Source of the DNA: Profundibacter sp033851955
GTDB lineage: Bacteria; Pseudomonadota; Alphaproteobacteria; Rhodobacterales; Rhodobacteraceae
Direction: 5' to 3'
Assembly: GCA_033851955.1 (NCBI GenBank)
Contig: JAWSVK010000019.1
Span: 1 to 64,000, forward strand
DNA length: 64,000 bases
Position numbers and translations under genes: made by a program. Shown in pieces: positions 50,661 through 58,714 of this stretch. Numbering within the stretch: the first letter of the stretch is position 1; every line of letters begins with the position of its first letter. The notes under the pieces were generated by a model that made no database searches, was not told the DNA's origin, and was given only the letters and a program-made list of their open reading frames with translations.

Positions 50661-50684
50661 GGCTGGGGCTTAACGGCCCCAGCC
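50661..50684 (+). repeat. Intercistronic hairpin between glpV and glpS
   Basis: GGCTGGGGC pairs perfectly with GCCCCAGCC around the loop TTAACG. The sequence after it (ACATAATC) lacks a T run, so complete termination is unlikely. The loop is identical to that of the hairpin behind the livK-type gene. Confidence 0.65.
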
Positions 50685-50742
50685 ACATAATCAAATACTC
50701 ACGACCCAAAATTTAATACCTTTTCGAGGGAGACCGCGTGCG

Positions 50743-51804
50743 ATGGCACTCGAACTAAAAAACATCACCAAAACCGTCAAAGGGCAGGTTCACATCAAAC
50801 CCACCACTTTGACGCTGGAAACCGGGCATTTTAATGTGCTGCTTGGCCAAACCGGTGCCGGCAAAACATCCCTTATTAAAATGATGGCCGGACTTGACCC
50901 GATCGCCTCGGGACAAGTGATCATGGACGGCCAAGACGTCACCAAACATTCGACACAAAAGCGCAAGATCAGTTTGGTGCATCAGTTCTTTGTGAATTAC
51001 CCCCATATGACGGTCTATGACAATATCGCCTCGCCGCTGCGGGTCGCTGGTATGGCCAAATCCGAAATTCAGGGCCGCGTTGAGGAAGCCGCAGATATTC
51101 TGCAATTGCGCCCCATGTTAAACCGTCGCCCGCACGAGCTGTCAGGTGGTCAACAACAACGCACCGCCCTCGCCCGCGCGATTGCTAAGGAAAGCAAAGC
51201 CGTTTTTCTGGACGAACCACTGGCGAATTTGGATTACAAACTGCGCGAAGAACTGCGCGAGCAACTGCCTGAGCTGTTTGCAGGTCGAGGCGCCGTGGTG
51301 GTCTATGCGACGTCCGAGCCCGAAGAAGCCCTGTTGCTCGGCGGCAAAACCGCCCTGATGCAAGACGGCCATGTCACCCAGTTTGGCACCACTGCCGACA
51401 TCTACCGCAACCCCACCAGTTTGGCCGCCGCCGAGGTATTTTCCGATCCGCCAATCAACCAGTCCGCTGTCACAAAAAACGGCAAGCTCATCCAAATGGG
51501 CGACATCAAGTGGCACGTCGAGGGTCCGGCCGCCGACCTTAAGGACGGCAATTACACCGTGGCAGTTCGTCCGAACAACATCCTGCCCTATGAGACTGAT
51601 GCGGCCAACGTGGCAATGGTTGGGCGTGTTGGCGTCACTGAGTTGAGCGGTTCTGAAAGCAGCGCGCACTTTGAATTTAATGGTCTTGGCTGGGTTTCTC
51701 TGGCACATGGGGTTCATCCCTACACCATCGGTAAAAATCACGAATTCTTCATGAACCCATCTATGTGCTTTTTCTTTGCACCAGATGGCACCCATGTAGC
51801 CTAG
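50743..51804 (+). CDS. glpS: Glycerol ABC transporter ATP-binding protein GlpS (H-loop histidine replaced)
   Basis: A 353-residue MalK/UgpC-type ATPase. Walker A GQTGAGKT at 35-42, Q-loop VHQFF at 78-82, intact signature ELSGGQQQR at 131-139, Walker B AVFLDEP at 152-158. The H-loop, normally THD, is ATSEP with S190 where the catalytic-site histidine should be. The C-terminal third is the TOBE/OB regulatory domain. With GlpT it forms a heterodimer, and its defect is complementary to that of GlpT, so only one of the two ATP sites should be fully competent. GAGGGAGA lies ten bases before the ATG. Confidence 0.92.
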   Translation: MALELKNITKTVKGQVHIKPTTLTLETGHFNVLLGQTGAGKTSLIKMMAGLDPIASGQVIMDGQDVTKHSTQKRKISLVHQFFVNYPHMTVYDNIASPLRVAGMAKSEIQGRVEEAADILQLRPMLNRRPHELSGGQQQRTALARAIAKESKAVFLDEPLANLDYKLREELREQLPELFAGRGAVVVYATSEPEEALLLGGKTALMQDGHVTQFGTTADIYRNPTSLAAAEVFSDPPINQSAVTKNGKLIQMGDIKWHVEGPAADLKDGNYTVAVRPNNILPYETDAANVAMVGRVGVTELSGSESSAHFEFNGLGWVSLAHGVHPYTIGKNHEFFMNPSMCFFFAPDGTHVA

Positions 51805-51813
51805 GGGCAAATA

Positions 51814-52899
51814 ATGGCGAAAATCACACTCTCAAAACTGCGTCACAGCTATTATCCAAACCCCAAGGTCGCGGAGGATTACGCGCTGCAGGAAATCGAT
51901 TTGGACTGGGATGATGGCGGCGCATACGCGCTTTTGGGCCCGTCAGGCTGCGGCAAGTCGACCCTTTTGAACATCATTTCCGGTCTTTTGGTGCCATCAG
52001 AGGGCAAAATTCTATTCGATGGTCAGGACGTGACGCACTTGCCGCCTGATCAGCGTAATATCGCGCAGGTGTTCCAATTTCCGGTGATCTACGACACGAT
52101 GACGGTCTATGATAATCTTGCCTTTCCGCTGCGCAATCGAGGTGTGGATGAGGCGACCGTTGATGGTCGTGTGCGTGAAATTTCCAACATGTTGGAGGTG
52201 GACGAGTTGCTGCACGTCCGCGCGGCTGGCCTAAGTCCGGACAACAAACAAAAAATCTCGATGGGGCGCGGGTTGGTGCGTGACGACGTGAATGTCGTCA
52301 TGTTTGACGAGCCGCTGACAGTGATCGACCCACATCTAAAATGGAAGTTACGAAGCAAACTGAAAGAGCTGCATCAACGCGTCAAAGCGACGATGATTTA
52401 CGTGACCCACGACCAAACCGAAGCATTGACGTTTGCCGATCAGGTTGTGGTCATGGAGCAAGGTCTAATCGTTCAGATCGGCACACCGGTTGAGCTGTTT
52501 GACAGGCCAAAGCATACATTCGTTGGTCACTTCATTGGCTCACCCGGGATGAATATCTTACCCTGTAGCGTCGCTGATGGGGTCGTCTTTCTGGATGAAA
52601 CCAAAATCACCTTGGAAGGGCCAATCGTCAATGCAGCGGTGGGTAAAACCGAAATAGGTATTCGCCCAGAGTTCGTGACCTTAGGGGCCAAAGGAATTGA
52701 AGGCGTTGTTCTGAAAGTTTCAGATATTGGACGGCACAGCGTTGTTGAAGTCATGGTTGGCGACCACAAAATTGCCGCCATTGTCGACGGGGCAACCCCC
52801 ACCAAAGGCGAGACCGTTCATCTGAATTTCAAACAAGACCAAACACGCCTTTACATTGATGGCTGGCTGGCAACAGAGCCAAAGGAGCATGCGCGATGA
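51814..52899 (+). CDS. glpT: Glycerol ABC transporter ATP-binding protein GlpT (degenerate signature motif)
   Basis: A 361-residue MalK/UgpC-type ATPase. Walker A GPSGCGKS at 42-49, Q-loop VFQFP at 86-90, Walker B VVMFDEP at 161-167, intact H-loop THD at 198-200. The ABC signature, normally LSGGQQQR, is LSPDNKQKI at 140-148, so it cannot make normal contacts with ATP bound on GlpS. The TOBE domain follows from ~245. It overlaps the glpP start (ATGA) and lies nine bases after glpS. Not to be confused with the unrelated E. coli GlpT antiporter. Confidence 0.92.
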   Translation: MAKITLSKLRHSYYPNPKVAEDYALQEIDLDWDDGGAYALLGPSGCGKSTLLNIISGLLVPSEGKILFDGQDVTHLPPDQRNIAQVFQFPVIYDTMTVYDNLAFPLRNRGVDEATVDGRVREISNMLEVDELLHVRAAGLSPDNKQKISMGRGLVRDDVNVVMFDEPLTVIDPHLKWKLRSKLKELHQRVKATMIYVTHDQTEALTFADQVVVMEQGLIVQIGTPVELFDRPKHTFVGHFIGSPGMNILPCSVADGVVFLDETKITLEGPIVNAAVGKTEIGIRPEFVTLGAKGIEGVVLKVSDIGRHSVVEVMVGDHKIAAIVDGATPTKGETVHLNFKQDQTRLYIDGWLATEPKEHAR

Positions 52900-53759
52900 A
52901 AACCGAAAATCAAAAGGCTTGGTTCTTTGTCCTGCCGGTGTTGTTGCTGGTCGCATTCAACGCGCTGTTGCCGATTATGACAGTTGTGAATTACTCGGTG
53001 CAGGAAACCTTTGGCAACAACCTGTTCTTTTGGGAAGGCCTAGGTTGGTTCGAAAACATCTTGCGCTCCGAGCGGTTCCATGCAGCACTGGGGCGGCAAT
53101 TTCTGTTCACATTCTTGATCCTTATCATCGAAATCCCTCTGGGCATTGCCATCGCATTGTCGATGCCGCGCAAAGGGCCTTGGGTGTCGGTTTGCCTTAT
53201 TCTTATGGCGCTTCCGATGTTGATTCCTTGGAACGTTGTAGGCGCAATGTGGAACATCTTTACCCTACCTGACATCGGGTTGCTGGGCTATTTCGTGAAC
53301 CATGTGCTGGGTATCCACTATGACATGACCCAAGACCCGTTCGCGGCCTGGGTGACGATCATCACGATGGATGTCTGGCATTGGACCTCGCTGGTGGTGC
53401 TGTTGTCTTACGCCGGCCTGGTCTCGATACCGGACGCCTACTACCAAGCGGCCAAGATCGATGCAGCCTCAAACTGGTCGGTGTTTCGGTATATCCAAAT
53501 CCCTAAGATGAAGAACGTCCTGACCATCGCGATCCTGCTGCGGTTCATGGACAGCTTTAACATCTACACCGAACCCTTCGTTTTGACAGGTGGCGGTCCG
53601 GGCAATTCAACCACGCTACTGTCGATCGATCTTGTCAAGATCGCGCTGGGGCAATTTGATCTTGGACCAGCGGCGGCCATGTCCCTGATCTATTTCGCAA
53701 TCACACTTTTGGTCAGCTGGCTGTTCTACACAGTCATGACCAAAGATGATTTGAACTAA
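52896..53759 (+). CDS. glpP: Glycerol ABC transporter permease GlpP
   Basis: A 287-residue permease with six helices, UgpA/MalF class. The EAA loop is DAYYQAAKIDAASNWSVFRYIQIPKMKN near 185-212 (core YYQAAKIDAASNW). The late segment EPFVLTGGGPGNSTTLL is typical of sugar/polyol permeases of this class. It pairs with GlpQ. Start overlaps the glpT stop by four bases. Confidence 0.92.
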   Translation: MKTENQKAWFFVLPVLLLVAFNALLPIMTVVNYSVQETFGNNLFFWEGLGWFENILRSERFHAALGRQFLFTFLILIIEIPLGIAIALSMPRKGPWVSVCLILMALPMLIPWNVVGAMWNIFTLPDIGLLGYFVNHVLGIHYDMTQDPFAAWVTIITMDVWHWTSLVVLLSYAGLVSIPDAYYQAAKIDAASNWSVFRYIQIPKMKNVLTIAILLRFMDSFNIYTEPFVLTGGGPGNSTTLLSIDLVKIALGQFDLGPAAAMSLIYFAITLLVSWLFYTVMTKDDLN

Positions 53760-53771
53760 GGAGAAACGCCC

Positions 53772-54569
53772 ATGCAAAAGCGTTCAATCGTTCCCATCCT
53801 TTATATCCTTTTTCTCCTGTTGCCGATCTACTGGTTGGTTGCCATGAGCTTCAAAACCACGAATGAAATCCTGTCGGGGTTCTCGCTGTTCCCGCAAACC
53901 TTCACCCTTGATGCCTATATCACGATCTTTACCGATCCGACGTGGTACTGGGGCTATATCAACTCGATTATCTATGTGACGATCAACATGGTCATTTCAA
54001 TCACGGTCGCCCTGCCCGCCGCCTATGCGTTTTCGCGCTATCGGTTCTTGGGCGACAAGACCCTGTTCTTTTGGCTTTTGACCAACCGCATGGCCCCGGC
54101 GGCCGTGTTTGCGCTGCCGTTTTTCCAGCTTTACTCAGCGGTTGGCATCTTTGACACGCACTTGGCCGTTGCCTTGGCGCATTGCCTGTTCAACATTCCG
54201 CTGGCCGTGTGGATTTTAGAAGGCTTCATGGGTGGCGTACCCAAAGAGCTCGATGAAACCGCCTATGTGGACGGCTATTCCTTTCCGCGGTTTTTCATCA
54301 CCATCTTCATCCCGACCATCAAGGCTGGCGTCGGCGTTGCGGCGTTCTTTTGCTTTATGTTCTCATGGGTCGAATTGCTGCTCGCTAAAACCCTAACGGC
54401 CGTGGCCGCCAAACCAATCGCTGCGACCATGACCAAGACCGCCTCGAGCGCGGGGTATGAGCTGGGACTGCTGGCAGCAGCCGGCACATTGACAATTATT
54501 CCGGGTGCAATTGTGATCTATTTCGTCCGCAACTATATCGCGAAGGGTTTCGCGATGGGGAGAGTTTAA
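53772..54569 (+). CDS. glpQ: Glycerol ABC transporter permease GlpQ
   Basis: A 265-residue permease, UgpE/MalG class, with six helices. EAA loop ELDETAYVDGYSFPRFFITIFIP near 158-180; the N terminus has YWLVAMSFKTTNEI, as usual in this class, and the C terminus RNYIAKGFAMGRV is the family ending. GGAGAA precedes the ATG. Forms the membrane channel with GlpP. Its last codon overlaps the start of the small downstream gene by one base. Confidence 0.92.
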   Translation: MQKRSIVPILYILFLLLPIYWLVAMSFKTTNEILSGFSLFPQTFTLDAYITIFTDPTWYWGYINSIIYVTINMVISITVALPAAYAFSRYRFLGDKTLFFWLLTNRMAPAAVFALPFFQLYSAVGIFDTHLAVALAHCLFNIPLAVWILEGFMGGVPKELDETAYVDGYSFPRFFITIFIPTIKAGVGVAAFFCFMFSWVELLLAKTLTAVAAKPIAATMTKTASSAGYELGLLAAAGTLTIIPGAIVIYFVRNYIAKGFAMGRV

Positions 54570-54847
54570 TGTTTACATGGATGGCATGGACGTGGCCGAC
54601 GGCGCTGTTTTTCATCGCGCTGTTCACCGCAATGGCGATCATCACAATCATCGAGGTCCGCAAGCCCGGCACCAGCGAACGTGACGGTGCCCTTGGGCTG
54701 ACAACCACCCGCGGGGACCGACTGTTCCTAAGCCTGCTTGGCAGCGCCTACATCTTTTTGGCGTGGCTTGGCTTTTTCGGCACACCGCTTTGGATCCCGC
54801 TGGGATTGGCGCTGGCTTGGGGTGTTTTTTGTTTCATGAAAGTGTAA
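54569..54847 (+). CDS. glpU: Small membrane protein GlpU (DUF2160 type)
   Basis: A 92-residue protein with three hydrophobic helices at about 5-28, 50-68 and 72-90. The sequence EVRKPGTSERDGALGLTTTRGDRLF in the loop (core GALGLTTTRGDRLF) is typical of DUF2160 proteins that accompany glycerol ABC transporters in Rhizobium and Rhodobacterales. Its function is not established; co-translation with glpQ suggests an accessory subunit of the importer. Confidence 0.85.
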   Translation: MFTWMAWTWPTALFFIALFTAMAIITIIEVRKPGTSERDGALGLTTTRGDRLFLSLLGSAYIFLAWLGFFGTPLWIPLGLALAWGVFCFMKV

Positions 54848-54857
54848 CGATACCGAC

Positions 54858-56360
54858 ATGACACAAAAATACATCCTGGCCATCGACCAAGGCACGACCT
54901 CCAGCCGCGCAATACTGTTTGACCAGGGGTTGCAACCCCGCGCCGTCGGTCAACAAGAGTTCCGCCAGATATTTCCGCATTCAGGCTGGGTTGAACATGA
55001 CCCTGAGGAAATTTGGTCCTCGACCGCTGCCGTCTGTCGCGAGGCCATCGAGAAAGAGCGCATCACCGGCCAAGACATCGCTGCCATCGGCATCACAAAC
55101 CAACGCGAGACCACTATCGTTTGGGACCGACATACAGGCGTTGCACTTTACAACGCCATTGTCTGGCAAGATCGGCGCACTTCAGATTACTGTCAGGTTC
55201 TACGGGATGACGGGCACTCTGATTGGATTGCACAAAAAACTGGCCTACTGATTGATCCGTATTTCTCGGCCACCAAGCTGAACTGGATTCTTGAAAACGT
55301 AGCAGGCGCACGGGCGGCAGCGCAGGCCGGAGACCTTTTGTTTGGCACCGTCGACACCTACCTAATCTGGCGCCTGTCTGGCGGCGCGGCCCATGTTACG
55401 GATGCCTCCAATGCGGCCCGAACCATGCTCTATAACATCGTGGATGGATGTTGGGATGCTGACCTGTTGCAGCTGTTCAACATCCCCCTGTCCATGATGC
55501 CAGAGGTCAACGATTCCTCCGGCCCCATGGCGGTGACACAGGCCGATCTATTCGGCGGAGCGCGCATCGCGATCACAGGGGTGGCGGGCGATCAACAGGC
55601 CGCGACCGTGGGCCAAGCCTGCTTTAAACCGGGCATGATCAAATCAACTTATGGCACTGGTTGTTTCATGCTGATGAACACTGGCGACACGCCTGTGCTG
55701 TCACAAAATCGCATGTTGACCACAATCGCTTATCAGCTGGATGGCAAACCGACCTATGCGCTTGAAGGCTCAATTTTCGTTGCGGGTGCTGTCGTGCAAT
55801 GGCTGCGTGACGGGTTGCACATGATCCGCCAAGCCAAAGAAACCGAAGCTCTTGCTGAACGCTCGGACCCGACAGAATCTGTTTATTTCGTTCCAGCTTT
55901 TACGGGGCTTGGCGCTCCTTATTGGAACGCAGATTGCCGGGGCGCAATCTTTGGTCTGACCCGAAATTCTGGCCCAGCCGAAATAGCCAAAGCCGCCTTG
56001 GAAAGCGTGGCATACCAAACGCGCGACCTGCTGGAGGCCATGGGATCAGACGCCACACACCTGCCCCGCGAAGTGTTGCGTGTCGATGGCGGCATGACGT
56101 CAAGCGATTGGACAATGCAAGCGCTGGCCGATCAAATCGGCGCTAAGGTGGATCGCCCCGTGATCACCGAAACCACAGCCCGTGGCGCGGCCTATCTCGC
56201 GGCACGCGGCGCGGGTCTTGCTGGGGATCTAGACGCGTTTGCGGCCTCTTGGGAATTGGACCATGAATTCCTACCGGCACCCTCGCGAACAGTGCCTGAT
56301 CAAAAATATATGGGCTGGAAAAGGGCTATCGCCAAACTCCTCTATGAACCTGATCTGTAA
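54858..56360 (+). CDS. glpK: Glycerol kinase
   Basis: A 500-residue FGGY kinase of normal length. N-terminal phosphate-binding loop ILAIDQGTTSSRAILFD, GITNQRETTIVWD near 80, the FGGY signature 1 region around YNAIVWQDRRT, and signature 2 region GAVVQWLRDGL near 305. It phosphorylates imported glycerol to sn-glycerol-3-phosphate, the GlpR inducer and GlpD substrate. Encoded ten bases after glpU and last in the operon; its stop lies 15 bases from the stop of a convergent gene. Confidence 0.95.
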   Translation: MTQKYILAIDQGTTSSRAILFDQGLQPRAVGQQEFRQIFPHSGWVEHDPEEIWSSTAAVCREAIEKERITGQDIAAIGITNQRETTIVWDRHTGVALYNAIVWQDRRTSDYCQVLRDDGHSDWIAQKTGLLIDPYFSATKLNWILENVAGARAAAQAGDLLFGTVDTYLIWRLSGGAAHVTDASNAARTMLYNIVDGCWDADLLQLFNIPLSMMPEVNDSSGPMAVTQADLFGGARIAITGVAGDQQAATVGQACFKPGMIKSTYGTGCFMLMNTGDTPVLSQNRMLTTIAYQLDGKPTYALEGSIFVAGAVVQWLRDGLHMIRQAKETEALAERSDPTESVYFVPAFTGLGAPYWNADCRGAIFGLTRNSGPAEIAKAALESVAYQTRDLLEAMGSDATHLPREVLRVDGGMTSSDWTMQALADQIGAKVDRPVITETTARGAAYLAARGAGLAGDLDAFAASWELDHEFLPAPSRTVPDQKYMGWKRAIAKLLYEPDL

Positions 56361-56375
56361 CCGCCGACCCGCGTT

Positions 56376-57503
56376 CTAATTGTCGAGCAGAACCTGCGTA
56401 TCAACCGCATTGTTGCGCGAATTTAGACGTTCCAAATTCGCAACCGAGCTGATCATAATGCGGTCATGGCTCCAGCCTGTGCTGGGTTTGAAGGCCGCAG
56501 CACCAACAAACATCATGCCCGCCACCATCACCAAAAGAGCGGCCAAAAAGGCCTTGTGCGGCTTGCCACAATTGCCGTCTGCAAGCACCATTATTCTGGC
56601 CGCCAAGCTGCTTTTGGTCGAGCTTTCCAACAACAACCTGCGCCCGACAAACGGAACAGCCAAAGACCCTACCCGATTTAGCCGGCGCGTCTTTGAGGCC
56701 TGTTTGGCGACCTTTAGCAGTGCTTTTGCATAGGCTCTGGTACCATGATGTGAGCGTTCCAAAAATTCGATATCGCAGGTATGCTCGCGCAATTTGCGCA
56801 GTTTTTTCGAAAGCAGCCAATAGCCTGGGTTGAAGATGAAAAAGGGTGAGACGACGGCAAGCAGAAACTCCACTGTGACGTCCTTGTGGCGAATGTGCTG
56901 AAACTCGTGCCCAATCGCGATAGCAAGCGTCTTGCCGTCCTCAAGCAGGCTTTGAGGAACGACAACATAGTATTTGCTAATACCACGGGTGGAAAACGGA
57001 ACATCAGTTTCGGATGAGACCACGATGCGAACGTTTTTGGTGTTCCGAACACAGTGGCCATCCCTGATAACTTTGGCAACGCGCGCCATGCTGATCAAAA
57101 TGTAGACCATTCGCGCTATCATCGCGGCCACTATAGTCGCCACCCCTGCCGTCACCCAGATGTTCGAACCGCTGTGAATGGCCTGAAGCGTCGCTGTCCG
57201 TGCCGACAGTAAACTATCGAAATTGACCGCAGAAATTGTCAGGTTGCCCTTCAAATACTGCGCGATCAATATGTCCGAAACATGAGGCGAAGCAGGTAGC
57301 TGAGCGAGTGTTGCCACATATGAAATAAGAGGCAGCGAGGCGGCCACCATGAGGGACGCAGTCAACAGCCATAGTCGCGTTGCGTATGACTTTCGGTATC
57401 CAAAGCCTGACAAGCAGACCTCGACGCAAAGAAAAGTACATGCCGCCACAAGGACGAAAACATTGGCGTCAATCAGGTAGTCAAAGAGCTTTTCAAGAAA
57501 CAT
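56376..57503 (-). CDS. M56-family (BlaR1/MecR1-like) membrane metallopeptidase without a penicillin-sensor domain
   Basis: A 375-residue membrane protein. Hydrophobic helices at about 12-32, 42-64, 116-140, 211-230 and ~318-338. The zinc-peptidase motif HEFQH is at 199-203, with a probable third ligand glutamate in LREHTCD (E240). The BlaR1/MecR1 penicillin-binding sensor (250 residues) is absent; only ~35 residues follow the last helix. With the BlaI-like repressor gene it overlaps by 11 bases, it should form a signal-to-proteolysis switch in which the peptidase inactivates the repressor. The signal and the target genes are unknown; no beta-lactamase gene is nearby. Confidence 0.85.
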   Translation of the reverse strand: MFLEKLFDYLIDANVFVLVAACTFLCVEVCLSGFGYRKSYATRLWLLTASLMVAASLPLISYVATLAQLPASPHVSDILIAQYLKGNLTISAVNFDSLLSARTATLQAIHSGSNIWVTAGVATIVAAMIARMVYILISMARVAKVIRDGHCVRNTKNVRIVVSSETDVPFSTRGISKYYVVVPQSLLEDGKTLAIAIGHEFQHIRHKDVTVEFLLAVVSPFFIFNPGYWLLSKKLRKLREHTCDIEFLERSHHGTRAYAKALLKVAKQASKTRRLNRVGSLAVPFVGRRLLLESSTKSSLAARIMVLADGNCGKPHKAFLAALLVMVAGMMFVGAAAFKPSTGWSHDRIMISSVANLERLNSRNNAVDTQVLLDN

Positions 57504-57885
57504 TGCGACCCATCCTTTGATCTATGATGTTTTGGATTTCTTCGATCATCTCATCCGTAAGTTCTTCGTCCTCAACAAGTCTTGCCACCAGCGCCGACGG
57601 CGTGCCGTTAAAGAGAGATTTTGACATTTCCCGCAAGGATTTTTGCTCGTAGCTATTTTTGGACAGCGCCGGCGCATAGGTTAATGTCCGGTCATCCTTT
57701 ACACTTGAAATATAGCCCTTGCCTTCCAACACTTTCAGCGTGGTGGCAACGGAGGTGTAGGCGCGGGTGGTTTCCTTACCCAGCTCGGCGAAAATCTCGC
57801 GCACTGTGCCTTTGCCCACGGTCCAAAGGACCTTCATGAACTCAAGCTCAACCTCGGTCAGTAATTCATTTTTTCTACGTGCCAT
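57493..57885 (-). CDS. BlaI/MecI-family transcriptional repressor
   Basis: A 130-residue winged-helix repressor of normal length. N terminus MARRKNELLTEVELEFMKVLW, then GTVREIFAELGKE, TSVATTLKVLEGKGYI with the recognition helix, and DDRTLTYAPALSKNSYEQ, the family wing and linker. The C-terminal dimerisation part (LVARLVEDEELTDEMIEEI) includes the region cleaved in BlaI/MecI. Its start at 57885 is preferred to 57996 because the shorter protein matches the family. Partner of the M56 protein encoded downstream. Confidence 0.88.
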   Translation of the reverse strand: MARRKNELLTEVELEFMKVLWTVGKGTVREIFAELGKETTRAYTSVATTLKVLEGKGYISSVKDDRTLTYAPALSKNSYEQKSLREMSKSLFNGTPSALVARLVEDEELTDEMIEEIQNIIDQRMGRNVS

Positions 57886-58055
57886 AAACGATCCGAATCC
57901 AACTGTACGACAACCATAGTAGCCAAATTTCTCATTTTCTCCAATATGAAAGAAAGCGGCGAAACAAGGGCCCATGCGCCCCACAAAGCTGTTCACCCTG
58001 AAAAATCCATCAAATGGCTTTTATGCGGCCCAATAATGCGCTAAACACTCAATTT

Positions 58056-58547
58056 ATGAGCAAAACATTTCATCTTGACGACTTAGATCGGCGCATTCTT
58101 TCGGCGCTGCAAAAGGACAGCCGGATCAGCAATCAGGAACTCTCCGCACGCGTTGGCTCTTCTGCCTCGTCGTGTTGGCGGCGTATCCGTTCAATGGAAG
58201 ACGCTGGGATCATCCAAGGCTATTGCCTGAAAATTGATCAGTTTTCAGTCGGAATTAGCGAAACAATTTTCTTACAAATCAGCCTGAAAAACCATGCAGA
58301 AAACACCTTGTCGAAGTTTGATAGACTGGTGCGTGAAACACCCGAGATCGTTGATTGCCACGCGATCACCGGCGAGCATGACTATATTTTAAAGGTCGTT
58401 TCAGAGGACATGCGCGCCTATCATCGGTTTTTACGGGACCGGTTGATGTGTCACAACTACATTGACCGAACGTTTTCTCAAGTGGGAGTGGAAACCCTTA
58501 AGGAAACCCAAGGGGTTCCCGTCGAGATGATACCAACGTCAGACTAG
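58056..58547 (+). CDS. Lrp/AsnC-family transcriptional regulator
   Basis: A 163-residue Lrp protein. HTH: LDDLDRRILSALQKDSRISNQELSARVGSS with recognition helix SSASSCWRRIRSMEDAGII; then the RAM (ligand-binding) domain, including VRETPEIVDCHAITGEHDYILKVVSEDM in residues ~100-127 (core CHAITGEHDYIL). These proteins sense amino acids. The start at 58056 gives the usual length; neither it nor the ATG at 58014 has a clear ribosome site. It lies 167 bases before an indolepyruvate oxidoreductase gene and probably controls it in response to an aromatic amino acid. Confidence 0.88.
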   Translation: MSKTFHLDDLDRRILSALQKDSRISNQELSARVGSSASSCWRRIRSMEDAGIIQGYCLKIDQFSVGISETIFLQISLKNHAENTLSKFDRLVRETPEIVDCHAITGEHDYILKVVSEDMRAYHRFLRDRLMCHNYIDRTFSQVGVETLKETQGVPVEMIPTSD

Positions 58548-58714
58548 CTGACTAAAAGGGGTTAACTGCGACGGTACCGGATTTGGCTGAATTTGCCACC
58601 GTGACCTCGAAACACGACAGCCCTAGCCCACAACATAGTCAATCTGCGGGCAATTTGGGCCACAATCCCGCGATGAATCGGTGATAATCCTCACTCAACA
58701 TGAGGACGCTCCAA

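Noticed and set aside
50743..52899. GlpS/GlpT motif changes as a frameshift or sequencing artefact
   Set aside because: Both reading frames are uninterrupted around the changed motifs and the flanking residues align well, so the substitutions look genuine.
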